From: an uncultured Pseudomonadales bacterium
GTDB taxonomy: Bacteria; Pseudomonadota; Gammaproteobacteria; Pseudomonadales; Azotimanducaceae
DNA: 33,249 nucleotides
Reading direction: 5' to 3'
Assembly (NCBI GenBank): GCA_938036875.1
Contig: CALHVX010000049.1
Coordinates: forward strand, 1-33,249
Position 1 is the stretch's first letter. Each line of letters starts with the position of its first letter. Both the position numbers and the translations under genes were made by a program. Below are positions 16,921 to 24,538 of this stretch, in pieces. The notes beneath the pieces were generated by a model. It had not been told where the DNA came from, did no database searches, and saw only the letters and a list, made by a program, of their open reading frames with translations.

Positions 16921-16949
16921 ATTCTTGGGCTTGTCTAGGAGCATGTCAA
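16921..16949 (-). promoter_or_regulatory. Sigma-70 promoter for ilvI-ilvH
   Basis: On the minus strand a perfect TTGACA (-35, 16944-16949) is followed after exactly 17 bases by AAGAAT (-10, 16921-16926, four of six consensus bases). Transcription would start near 16914, leaving a leader of about 65 bases before the GTG. Confidence 0.6.
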
Positions 16950-17065
16950 CGCATCTGGGGGCCAGATCACATTTTACTCGGACATAATTCAGGTTCCGGC
17001 TCGTTTACATAGGCACTTGGCCCCCTTCGAGGTACCATACGGGCGCCTTAACCCGAGAATTCAAC

Positions 17066-17533
17066 ATGCGCAAGCTAACCATCAGCGCCCTTCTCATCTG
17101 CTTACCAGGAATTCTGGTGGCTGACATATACCGTTGGGTAGATAGCCGAGGGGTGGTTAACTATACCCAGCAGAAGCCTAACAACGTTGCGTCCACCTTG
17201 GTTGGTCGAGCTAGCCAAGGCCAACGCAGTGCTCCGAGCGCGCCAGCAGCACCTGCCGCCACGGCAACCAGGCAACCGGGCCAAGCAGAGCTATCCGCAG
17301 AGCAACAGGCCAAGCTAGACGAACTCAAAAATCAAGAGGCGAAGCGTGCCGCAGAGCTAGCAGAGCGACAGCAAGCCAATTGCGAGAAAGCACAGACAAC
17401 GCTTGAGCAGCTAACCACCAGCACACGCATCCGCGTGCGCGGCGAAGATGGTGAGGTTCGAGCCATTCCCGAAGAAGAGCGACTATCGCGGATCGATCAA
17501 ACTCAGTTGGCTATCGCTCAAAACTGCATCTAA
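17066..17533 (+). CDS. DUF4124 domain-containing exported protein
   Basis: A 155-residue protein with a cleavable signal peptide (about residues 1-19, ending LLICLPGILVA) and directly after it the DUF4124 pattern DIYRWVDSRGVVNYTQQKP. The middle is Ala/Pro/Ser-rich, and residues about 75-130 form a charged helical, coiled-coil-like stretch (QAKLDELKNQEAKRAAELAERQ). Two cysteines, in ANCEKA and the C-terminal QNCI, could pair. The family is envelope-located and of unknown function. It stands alone, diverging from ilvI, and its TAA stop overlaps the pgeF stop tail to tail. Confidence 0.85.
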   Translation: MRKLTISALLICLPGILVADIYRWVDSRGVVNYTQQKPNNVASTLVGRASQGQRSAPSAPAAPAATATRQPGQAELSAEQQAKLDELKNQEAKRAAELAERQQANCEKAQTTLEQLTTSTRIRVRGEDGEVRAIPEEERLSRIDQTQLAIAQNCI

Positions 17534-18321
17534 CCCAAGAAACCAACGGTCGCCATGCGACCGGTGACCCCACCGCCTTGCCGACGGTAGCTATAGCAAG
17601 CCGCATCTTCAAAAGCGCAGCGATTGCTGGCTTGATAGTGCGATACGCCAGCCGCTGCAAGCGACACTTCCGCCAAGCGGTGCAAATCCAATTGAAACTT
17701 ACCCTGGCTGACGCCTGGCGTAAGCGCGGTTTGGGCACCCGCCAAGACGCCTACGGCTGATGCAACCTCTGCACCCACCTCGTAAGCTGCTACCCCAATG
17801 CCGGGACCACCCCAAGCTAGCAGTTCCGCCCCAGGTACTGGCATGGCATCCACTAGAGCCGGCAACACCCCACCAACCAGACCACGCCAGCCACCGTGCG
17901 CCACCCCAACACAACTGCCATCGCGCGCCGCTAGCACCACGGGCAAACAATCGGCCGTTAACACGGCAATGGCTAAACCTGGTACCCGGGTCCAAACCGC
18001 ATCCGCTGTCGGCACTTGGGTGAGACTAGCAGCGGTTGCTTCGATCACCTCACAGCCGTGTACCTGGTCCAGCCACTGCATAGGACCAACTTGCAGGCTG
18101 CTCTGTAGCTGCAATCGATTTTTTTCCACGGAGCTTGGGTTATCACCCACATGCAGGGCCAGATTAAAGGGCCCATAAACCGAGTCATCGGCGCCACTGG
18201 GCGGCAGGCACAACGTGGTGCCACACCAAACGCCTGGCGCTAGGGCAGCGGCTGGTTGATCCCAAGCACAAACAGCCTCAGTTGGCTCAAGTGGCCCACC
18301 CGTGTGCACGCGGCTAGGCAT
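17530..18321 (-). CDS. pgeF: PgeF/YfiH-family copper-type oxidoreductase / purine nucleoside phosphorylase
   Basis: A 263-residue member of the YfiH (laccase-domain) family. The zinc/active-site triad can be read as His88 (DQVHGCEV), Cys125 (LTADCLPVVL) and His142 (GVAHGGWRGL). GGPGIGVAAYEVG follows. Members have been reported both as peptidoglycan-editing factor and as purine nucleoside phosphorylase/adenosine deaminase. The ATG overlaps the rluD end by 8 bases, the same rluD-pgeF order as in pseudomonads; clpB, which usually follows there, is absent and the DUF4124 gene is in its place. The stop is TAG. Confidence 0.92.
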   Translation of the reverse strand: MPSRVHTGGPLEPTEAVCAWDQPAAALAPGVWCGTTLCLPPSGADDSVYGPFNLALHVGDNPSSVEKNRLQLQSSLQVGPMQWLDQVHGCEVIEATAASLTQVPTADAVWTRVPGLAIAVLTADCLPVVLAARDGSCVGVAHGGWRGLVGGVLPALVDAMPVPGAELLAWGGPGIGVAAYEVGAEVASAVGVLAGAQTALTPGVSQGKFQLDLHRLAEVSLAAAGVSHYQASNRCAFEDAACYSYRRQGGGVTGRMATVGFLG

Positions 18322-19297
18322 CCGTTGAAGCTTGAGACTGTTGGTCCGCCGCTAGGGTGTCCAGCAAACCTTGCATATCGTTGGGCAGCGCGCTATCAAA
18401 TTTCAATGGCTCACCCGTTGCCGGGTGGGCAAGCTGCAGGCGCCGTGCATGTAAGGCTTGGCGACCGAACCCTTGAACCTGAAGCACCCGCTCGGCGAGC
18501 ATCGCCGGCGGAATACGCCCTTGCGCGCCATAGCGACCGTCCCCCACCAAAGGGTGGCCAAGGCTCGCAAGATGTACCCGAATTTGGTGGGTACGCCCGG
18601 TTTCTAGCTGCGCCGCAATATGGGTGTGTCGACGAAACTTGGCTAGCACCTCTACATGAGTGACCGCATCTCTACCCGTTGCGCTGATGCGTTGCCGGGT
18701 TGGCTGAGACGGATCTCGGCCTATCGCAGCACGAACAACTTGGCCTTTCTCCAGCACCCCTTCAACCAGGGCTTCGTAGTGTCGATGTATATCCCTTAGC
18801 TGCAAGGCTCGGACCAGCGCTGTGTGCGCGGTTAAGGATCCAGCCACCAATAGCAACCCACTAGTGTCTTTGTCTAAACGATGGACGATGCCGGCCCGGG
18901 GTAACTCGGCTAGCTGCGGTCGGTGGTGAAGCAACCCATTGACCAAAGTCCCATCTAAATTCCCTGCCCCGGGATGCACGACCAAGCCGACCGGTTTGTT
19001 CACCACCAACAGGTCATCGTCTTCGTGAATGATCTCAAAGGGGACCTCTTGGGCGCTGTGCCAATTTTCCTGGGCCGGTGATCGCGCCCTAAGCTGCAAT
19101 CGTTCCCCACCCTTAACTCGGACTTTGGGCAGCACCTGCCGACCATCAAGGGTAAGCTCGCCGCTTTTGACCCAACGGCCCAGCAGGGCACGCGAATAGT
19201 CGCTAAAGGCACGCGCAGCCACTTGGTCTACCCGTTGGCCGGCTTCATCAGGCGCTATCCGGCATTCAAGGGTCAACCAGGCAGAATCTTCTTCCAT
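18314..19297 (-). CDS. rluD: 23S rRNA pseudouridine(1911/1915/1917) synthase
   Basis: A 327-residue RluD. An S4 RNA-binding domain (about residues 17-75: RVDQVAARAFSDYSRALLGRW) precedes the pseudouridine synthase domain, whose catalytic Asp142 is in GIVHRLDKDTSGLLLVA; VVNKPVGLVVHPG and ETGRTHQIRVHLASLGHPLVGD are also typical. It isomerises uridines in helix 69 of 23S rRNA. ATG start; it diverges from bamD across a 241-base gap, as in pseudomonads, and is coupled to pgeF by overlap. Confidence 0.95.
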   Translation of the reverse strand: MEEDSAWLTLECRIAPDEAGQRVDQVAARAFSDYSRALLGRWVKSGELTLDGRQVLPKVRVKGGERLQLRARSPAQENWHSAQEVPFEIIHEDDDLLVVNKPVGLVVHPGAGNLDGTLVNGLLHHRPQLAELPRAGIVHRLDKDTSGLLLVAGSLTAHTALVRALQLRDIHRHYEALVEGVLEKGQVVRAAIGRDPSQPTRQRISATGRDAVTHVEVLAKFRRHTHIAAQLETGRTHQIRVHLASLGHPLVGDGRYGAQGRIPPAMLAERVLQVQGFGRQALHARRLQLAHPATGEPLKFDSALPNDMQGLLDTLAADQQSQASTDA

Positions 19298-19427
19298 CTA
19301 AGACCCCATCCGCAACGGGTCAAACCCGCGAATACCGGCCCAAGACACATCAAATAGGGTTTTTTGGGCACACTTGCGCTGTTTGCAGATATTCACGCCG
19401 CAATTCTAGGCCCCATGGCACAACAAC

Positions 19428-19453
19428 ACTAGCACCCCATTGGTCGTGCTAGT
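19428..19453. repeat. Inverted repeat between rluD and bamD
   Basis: ACTAGCAC and GTGCTAGT are exact reverse complements separated by 10 bases. The repeat sits 20 bases upstream of the bamD -35 candidate within the 19298-19538 gap. There is no T-run after it on either strand, so an operator is more likely than a terminator. The rest of this gap shows nothing I can name. Confidence 0.4.
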
Positions 19454-19474
19454 CGGACCGGCATAGCAGCGCCC

Positions 19475-19502
19475 TTGCAACCCAGGTAAAAACCATTACA
19501 TT
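19475..19502 (+). promoter_or_regulatory. Candidate promoter for bamD-pilS-pilR
   Basis: TTGCAA (-35) and TACATT (-10) are separated by 16 bases, and the -10 ends 36 bases before the bamD ATG. Each hexamer matches four or five consensus bases. It is plausible only. Confidence 0.35.
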
Positions 19503-19538
19503 AGCCCCCACTTCTACTGCGAGCCCCGCTGTCTGCCT

Positions 19539-20642
19539 ATGTTTTCTATTCGGTCTGCTATCCGCACTGAGCGCCTCAACCCCAACCGTTGCCACCCCAC
19601 TAGCCCCGGCCCTCGTATTGGGCGCCGAATTGGCCAACTAGCGCTTTTGCTGCTCCTCGGTTTTGGCTTGAGCGGTTGTATGCTGTGGCCTTTTGGAGGA
19701 GATGATAGCGCCGAGCCTGAGCCCGAAGTGGATCCGGACACCACAGAGTCCATGCTCTACAAAAACACCCAGCGCAGCCTGCGTTCTGGCAACTACCAAA
19801 CCGCCATCTCCGGACTTGAGCAGCTAGAAGCTCGATTTCCTTTTGGCCGCTATGCCGAGCAAGCACAGCTCGAGCTAATCTATGCACGGTTCATGGCTTT
19901 TGATCACGACAGCGCTCGCATCGCAGCCAACCGTTTTATTCGATTGCATCCGGCCCACCCCGACGTGGACTACGCCTACTACATTAAAGGGTTAGCCGCT
20001 TACCACAAAAACTCTGGGCTTATGGATCGGCTGTTCACCTCTGATCCAAGCAAGCGTGACATGACCTCAATGCGCGAAGCCTATGCCGACTTCGGTCAGT
20101 TGCTGGCCCGCTACCCCAACAGTGATTACGTGCCCGATGCACGTCAGCGCATGGTGCACTTGCGAAACATATTGGCTCGAGCCGAGTTGAACGTTGCCGA
20201 CTACTACTTGCGCCGCGGTGCTCATGTTGCAGCGGCCAACCGGGCGCGCTACGTGGTGGAGAACTACAACCAATCTGATGCGGTGCCCGACGCACTTGCC
20301 ATTGGTATTGAAGCCAACTACAAACTCGGTTTGGTTGAACCGGCTAACGATTCACTACGTGTGCTGGGCCTGAACTTTCCACAGTATCCAGCCTTTGATG
20401 AGGATGGTGATCTCATTTTAGCCGACGCGATCAAGAACCGAGATCGCTCTTGGCTCAACCTAATGACCTTAGGTTTGCTGGATCGACCCGAAGTGCCACC
20501 ACCGCTACGCATCGAAGGTCTCGATCAACGCCCGGCACAACCAGACAACGAAGCCATTGCTGGCCAAGAGCAGAGCAAACCGGCAACGGCTAAGCCCGCA
20601 GAACGCAAAGGCTGGTTTAGCTGGCTACCTTTTGTCGGATAG
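19539..20642 (+). CDS. bamD: Outer membrane protein assembly lipoprotein BamD
   Basis: A 367-residue essential lipoprotein of the BAM complex, which inserts beta-barrel proteins into the outer membrane. The lipobox LSGC places the lipidated Cys47 after a hydrophobic stretch; the leader before it is unusually long (46 residues), so a later non-ATG start cannot be excluded. TPR-type repeats follow (YQTAISGLEQLEARFPFGRYAEQAQLEL, ALADFGQLLARYPNSDY-like, VVENYNQSDAVPDALA). The C-terminal 60 residues form a tail rich in Pro/Ala/Gln and are longer than in E. coli (245 residues overall). No clear ribosome site. The TAG stop is followed immediately by the pilS GTG. Confidence 0.94.
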   Translation: MFSIRSAIRTERLNPNRCHPTSPGPRIGRRIGQLALLLLLGFGLSGCMLWPFGGDDSAEPEPEVDPDTTESMLYKNTQRSLRSGNYQTAISGLEQLEARFPFGRYAEQAQLELIYARFMAFDHDSARIAANRFIRLHPAHPDVDYAYYIKGLAAYHKNSGLMDRLFTSDPSKRDMTSMREAYADFGQLLARYPNSDYVPDARQRMVHLRNILARAELNVADYYLRRGAHVAAANRARYVVENYNQSDAVPDALAIGIEANYKLGLVEPANDSLRVLGLNFPQYPAFDEDGDLILADAIKNRDRSWLNLMTLGLLDRPEVPPPLRIEGLDQRPAQPDNEAIAGQEQSKPATAKPAERKGWFSWLPFVG

Positions 20643-22301
20643 GTGAACAACGGTAACCTATTCATCCAAAACCTTGGCGCCCAAAACCAGGAACGTACAG
20701 ATTTTGTAGGCGAGATTCAGCGACGGCGCTTTGCGCTCACGCTGGGCTTGCTGCGAATCTACAACTATTATCGGGTATTCCTCGGTCTAACCCTATTGCT
20801 GGTCAGCGCTCAAAGCTTATTTGAAACGCGTCTCGGCAGCCTGTTTCCGGACCCCTTCTATATCGGGGCCGTCATCTACACTTTCGTCAACTTGGTCAGC
20901 GCGGTACTACTGCAAGCTATTCCCAGCCGCTTCTTTGAACGGCAGCTGGTTAATTTTGCGCTGGTGCTGTTTGATATCCTGGCTTTAGCATTCTTGATGT
21001 ATTGCAGCGGCGGTGTCTCCAGCGGTATTGCCGGCCTCATTTTGATTGCAGTGGCCGCTGGCGCCATCATTGTCACGGGGCGACCCAGCACCCTGCTCGC
21101 AGCCATTGCCGCTATTACGGTACTTGGTGAGGAGTTCTACCTTTCGTTGTCAACCAACCTGGAGGACTTCTTCGGGGCTGGCGTATTGGGCATCGTCTAC
21201 TTCGCCTTTTCTTTGATCATTCAAAACTTCTCCCAACGCCTGCGCCAGAACGATGTGCAAGCACTAACTCAAGCCGCTGAACTGGCAGACCTAGAGCGGA
21301 TCAACCGTCTCATTGTGCAACGTATGCGTACCGGCATCATATTGGTGAATGCTAGCGGCGAAGTTCGTATGGCCAACCAATCGGCTAAATCACTGGTTGG
21401 CCAAACCAATGAACCGGAATTGATTGAACTACCTAGAGACCTGCAAAAACAGCTAGCTGCCTGGCGCGCAAACACGGGCCTGCGGGCCAGCCCAGTACAG
21501 GTGGGGCCAGGCATGCCAGAGATTCGCGTAAACTTTCTAGCGGTACGTGCCGATGACCCCAACGGCGACGTAACCATTTTTCTTGAGGATACCGGCGAGA
21601 TTCAGCAACAAGCGCAACAGCTAAAGCTGGCCTCGCTCGGGCGCCTATCTGCAAGCATTGCTCACGAGATTCGCAACCCTTTAGGTGCGGTTAGCCACGC
21701 TTCTCAACTGCTACGCGAATCGCGCGAGCTAAACAAAGGCGACGCTCGGCTAACCGACATCATTCACGATCACTGCCAACGGATGAACGGAGTGATTCAG
21801 AACGTTCTAGAGATGTCTGGGCGCGCAGCACCTAAGCCTGACCGCCTACCTATGCGCGCTTTTTTGGAGGAGTTTGTTGAGCAATTTGTACAAGGCGAGC
21901 GAGATGCGTTGATCAATATCAAGCTGACGAACGAAACAGCGCAACTACGCATCGACAAAAGCCAGATGCACCAGGTTCTCACCAACCTGGTGAGCAACGG
22001 TCTACGTTACTCAAGAGCCGCAACCGGCAGCCCAACTATTTCTTTAGAAGGCGGCATTCAATCCCAAATTGATCGACCTTACCTGTTGATCATCGACGAT
22101 GGACCAGGCGTACCCCAAGAGCAGATCGGCAGTTTGTTTGAACCTTTCTTCACCACCGAGTCCACCGGTAGCGGTCTTGGCCTGTACATCTCAAAGGAGC
22201 TATGTGAAGCAAATCAAGCTCGGCTAAGCTACCAGCCTGGGCCCAACGGCGAGAGCTGCTTCAGAATCGACTTTGCACACCCGGACCGAATTACTATCTA
22301 A
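20643..22301 (+). CDS. pilS: Sensor histidine kinase PilS
   Basis: A 552-residue membrane kinase. Six hydrophobic segments span about residues 30-200. A PAS-like region (RMRTGIILVNASGEVRMANQSA) follows, then the dimerisation/phosphoacceptor helix with His341 in SASIAHEIRNPLGAVSHASQLL and an ATPase domain (NLVSNGLRYSR, IDDGPGVP, FFTTESTGSGLGLYISKELCE). PilS senses pilin levels in the inner membrane and controls PilR phosphorylation. The start is GTG with no gap after the bamD stop, so it is coupled to bamD. The upstream neighbour and the order before pilR match P. aeruginosa. Confidence 0.95.
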   Translation: MNNGNLFIQNLGAQNQERTDFVGEIQRRRFALTLGLLRIYNYYRVFLGLTLLLVSAQSLFETRLGSLFPDPFYIGAVIYTFVNLVSAVLLQAIPSRFFERQLVNFALVLFDILALAFLMYCSGGVSSGIAGLILIAVAAGAIIVTGRPSTLLAAIAAITVLGEEFYLSLSTNLEDFFGAGVLGIVYFAFSLIIQNFSQRLRQNDVQALTQAAELADLERINRLIVQRMRTGIILVNASGEVRMANQSAKSLVGQTNEPELIELPRDLQKQLAAWRANTGLRASPVQVGPGMPEIRVNFLAVRADDPNGDVTIFLEDTGEIQQQAQQLKLASLGRLSASIAHEIRNPLGAVSHASQLLRESRELNKGDARLTDIIHDHCQRMNGVIQNVLEMSGRAAPKPDRLPMRAFLEEFVEQFVQGERDALINIKLTNETAQLRIDKSQMHQVLTNLVSNGLRYSRAATGSPTISLEGGIQSQIDRPYLLIIDDGPGVPQEQIGSLFEPFFTTESTGSGLGLYISKELCEANQARLSYQPGPNGESCFRIDFAHPDRITI

Positions 22302-22302
22302 T

Positions 22303-22332
22303 GGGTCTAGGCACCCAGTGCCGGGTAAACCC
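22303..22332. repeat. Nested short inverted repeats in the pilS-pilR gap
   Basis: Right after the pilS stop, TGGGT/ACCCA, GGCAC/GTGCC (three-base loop) and GGGT/ACCC overlap one another. Alternative folds are possible. No T-run follows, so this is not a standard intrinsic terminator; it could slow transcription or mark the RNA between kinase and regulator. Confidence 0.3.
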
Positions 22333-22350
22333 AACCAGCACAAGCTGCCA

Positions 22351-22379
22351 TTAACGTACTAACTTATTCATACTAATAT
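22351..22379 (+). promoter_or_regulatory. Weak candidate promoter for pilR
   Basis: TTAACG and TAATAT, each four of six consensus bases, are 17 bases apart and end 36 bases before the pilR ATG. The stretch is AT-rich compared with its surroundings. It would allow pilR to be transcribed apart from pilS. Confidence 0.3.
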
Positions 22380-22420
22380 GACCCTTATGATGACTGCACA
22401 AAAGACGGTACTAATATGAC
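22371..22420 (+). repeat. Direct repeat TACTAATATGAC flanking a 13-codon reading frame at the pilR start
   Basis: TACTAATATGAC occurs at 22371-22382 and again at 22409-22420; the ATG of the second copy is the pilR start codon. The ATG in the first copy (22378) opens a 13-codon frame, MTLMMTAQKTVLI, whose TGA (22417-22419) overlaps the pilR ATG in the ATGA form typical of coupled genes. The last nine residues resemble the PilR N-terminus MTAKRALIV. Confidence 0.6.
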
Positions 22421-23855
22421 AGCCAAGCGCGCCCTTATCGTCGATGACGAACCTGACATTCGCGAGCTTCTCGAGATAACCCTCGGGCGTATGGGCATTG
22501 AAACCAGCGCAGCTCCAGATTTAGCATCCGCGCACCAGTTGTTAGCACAGCACAACTTTGATCTTTGCCTCACAGATATGCAGCTTCCCGATGGCAACGG
22601 GCTTGAGCTGGTTGAGCACATCTCCCAAGAGCTACCCGATCTACCGGTTGCCGTAATCACGGCTTTTGGCAGCATGGACGTGGCCATCAACGCGCTCAAA
22701 ACCGGCGCTTTTGATTTTGTGCAAAAACCGGTTGACCTAGAGCAACTAAGACACCTGGTGGATACGGCGCTAAAAATGGCGCCCTTGCAAGAAACCGGTT
22801 CAGGGACCACTCGCCTGACTGGCACATCGGATGTCATGAACCATTTGCGTGCGCAGATCGTCAAGCTAGCGCGCAGCCAAGCCCCCATCTACATCAGCGG
22901 GGAATCCGGTTCAGGTAAAGAAGTAGCCGCACGTCTTATCCATGAGCAGGGCCCACGCGCAGAACAACCTTTTATCCCAGTGAACTGTGGCGCTATTCCA
23001 AGCGAGCTGATGGAGAGCGAGTTTTTTGGGCATGCCAAAGGCGCCTTCACCGGCGCGGTTAGCGACAAAGAAGGTTTGTTCAAATCTGCTAGCAGCGGCA
23101 CCTTGTTTCTGGATGAGGTCGCGGACCTGCCTTTGTCCATGCAGGTAAAGCTGCTACGCGCAATTCAAGAAAAGGCCATTCGCGCGGTTGGTGCCCACAA
23201 CGAAGAAAACATTGATGTCAGAATCTTGTCTGCCACCCACAAAGACCTAGCAGAGGAAGTGGCCGCCGGTCGCTTTCGACAAGATTTGTACTATCGCCTG
23301 AACGTCATCGAGCTGAACGTACCCGCACTACGGGAACGCCCAACCGATGTACCCGAGCACAGCAAGCAAATTCTCGAGCGCCTCGCCCGAGATTACGATT
23401 CACCGTTGCCGCAGCTAAGCACCGAAGCCAACCAAGTGCTCAGCCACTACCGATTCCCCGGCAACGTACGCGAGCTAGAAAACATTCTCGAACGTGCTTT
23501 TACCTTGTGCGAGAACAACGTTATCGAGCCGGCAGATTTGCAGCTCAGTGTTGACGAGGGCGCAGAGCAACAGCCCTCGGCCAGCCCAGTGGCAACGAGC
23601 ACCGAGACCCAAGCCCCCACGCGCGACGCAGCTGCCCTGCCCACCAAAGTAGTAGCAAGCGATGTAGCAGCCCAGGCTTACGAGCCTAAGCTCGCCCCCG
23701 GGCAATCGCTAGAAGACTATTTGGAGGAGATAGAGCGTCAACTCATCAACCAGGCATTGGAGGCGGCACGCTGGAACAAAACGGCCGCCGCAAAAAACCT
23801 AGGTATTACCTTCCGCGCCCTACGCTATCGTTTGAAGAAATTGGAGCTTGAGTAG
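22416..23855 (+). CDS. pilR: Sigma-54-dependent response regulator PilR
   Basis: A 479-residue NtrC-type activator. Receiver domain at 1-120 with Asp54 in CLTDMQLPDG and Lys in FVQKPVDL; AAA+ domain at about 140-370 with Walker A GESGSGKE, the sigma-54 contact loop HAKGAFTGAV and Walker B TLFLDEVADL; Fis-type helix-turn-helix at the end (WNKTAAAKNLGITFRALRYRLKKL). It activates the major pilin promoter when phosphorylated by PilS. A linker of about 50 residues rich in Ala/Thr/Pro/Gln before the helix-turn-helix makes it longer than P. aeruginosa PilR (about 445). The start region carries an odd repeat and overlapping short frame (separate entry). The stop is TAG. Confidence 0.95.
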   Translation: MTAKRALIVDDEPDIRELLEITLGRMGIETSAAPDLASAHQLLAQHNFDLCLTDMQLPDGNGLELVEHISQELPDLPVAVITAFGSMDVAINALKTGAFDFVQKPVDLEQLRHLVDTALKMAPLQETGSGTTRLTGTSDVMNHLRAQIVKLARSQAPIYISGESGSGKEVAARLIHEQGPRAEQPFIPVNCGAIPSELMESEFFGHAKGAFTGAVSDKEGLFKSASSGTLFLDEVADLPLSMQVKLLRAIQEKAIRAVGAHNEENIDVRILSATHKDLAEEVAAGRFRQDLYYRLNVIELNVPALRERPTDVPEHSKQILERLARDYDSPLPQLSTEANQVLSHYRFPGNVRELENILERAFTLCENNVIEPADLQLSVDEGAEQQPSASPVATSTETQAPTRDAAALPTKVVASDVAAQAYEPKLAPGQSLEDYLEEIERQLINQALEAARWNKTAAAKNLGITFRALRYRLKKLELE

Positions 23856-23910
23856 ATAAGGTCCAGGGCTTACTTTAGCAGCGGCTAGAAGCTCACTCTG
23901 GGCTATCCAT

Positions 23911-23928
23911 GCTTCAGTAAACTGAAGC
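23911..23928 (+). promoter_or_regulatory. Perfect palindrome abutting the fimT start
   Basis: GCTTCAGT, AA, ACTGAAGC: exact 8-base arms ending one base before the fimT ATG. It could be an operator, or an RNA hairpin covering the ribosome-binding region; no other clear ribosome site exists for fimT. Confidence 0.5.
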
Positions 23929-23929
23929 C

Positions 23930-24538
23930 ATGCACAAAGCGCTTGGTCTAACCCTGCTTGAACTGCTGATCTCAATACTGGTGATCAGCCTACTGGCAGC
24001 GGTTGGCTTAGCCAACATGCCCCACCTCATCGCGCAGCAACAAAGTACAGCAAGCTTGAATCAAATTATTGGCGGCGTCGCTTTTGCTCGCAGCAGCGCA
24101 ATTACGTTGGGCGTTGCAACCACCTTTTGCCCCAGCGCTAACCTTCAGGAGGCGGCGCCTCCTCGAGGTTGCGGCCCAGGTAACACCTGGCATCATGGGT
24201 CCATCATTTTTCAAGATCACAACCGCAATGGTCAGCTAGATACAAACGATAGAGTGTTGCGTCGACTACCAGGGTGGTCACACAGCGCAACCGTTACTTG
24301 GCGCGCCTTTAGAGCGCGGCCCTATTTGCAATTCACAAGGCGCGGGTTTACCAATTGGCAAAATGGGAGTTTTGTGTACTGCCCCACTAATCTTGGTAGC
24401 ACCGGCGATGGTGGCGAAGGCAATCTGAGATATGCGCGGCGTTTGGTGCTAAACCAAGCCGGCCGCAGCTATCGAGCCTACGACCGCAATGGAGACGGCA
24501 TCGACGAAGGGTCACGCAACACTAGGTTACGCTGCTAG
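23930..24538 (+). CDS. fimT: Type IV pilus minor pilin FimT (GspH/FimT family)
   Basis: A 202-residue prepilin. The short leader MHKALG is cut before LTLLELLISILVISLLAAVGL, with the required Glu at position +5. The GspH/FimT head shows FARSSAITLG and the calcium-loop-like IFQDHNRNGQLDTNDRVLR; a second Asp/Asn-rich stretch (DRNGDGIDEG) is near the C-terminus. FimT sits with pilSR as in P. aeruginosa but is separated from fimU and the other minor pilins, which face it on the other strand. FimT relatives have been linked to DNA binding in natural transformation; whether that holds here is unknown. Its TAG stop shares CTAG with the pilY2 stop. Confidence 0.9.
   Translation: MHKALGLTLLELLISILVISLLAAVGLANMPHLIAQQQSTASLNQIIGGVAFARSSAITLGVATTFCPSANLQEAAPPRGCGPGNTWHHGSIIFQDHNRNGQLDTNDRVLRRLPGWSHSATVTWRAFRARPYLQFTRRGFTNWQNGSFVYCPTNLGSTGDGGEGNLRYARRLVLNQAGRSYRAYDRNGDGIDEGSRNTRLRC

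Noticed and set aside
22303-22332. Intrinsic terminator between pilS and pilR
   Set aside because: Short stems are present but no T-run follows and alternative pairings compete; recorded only as a repeat.
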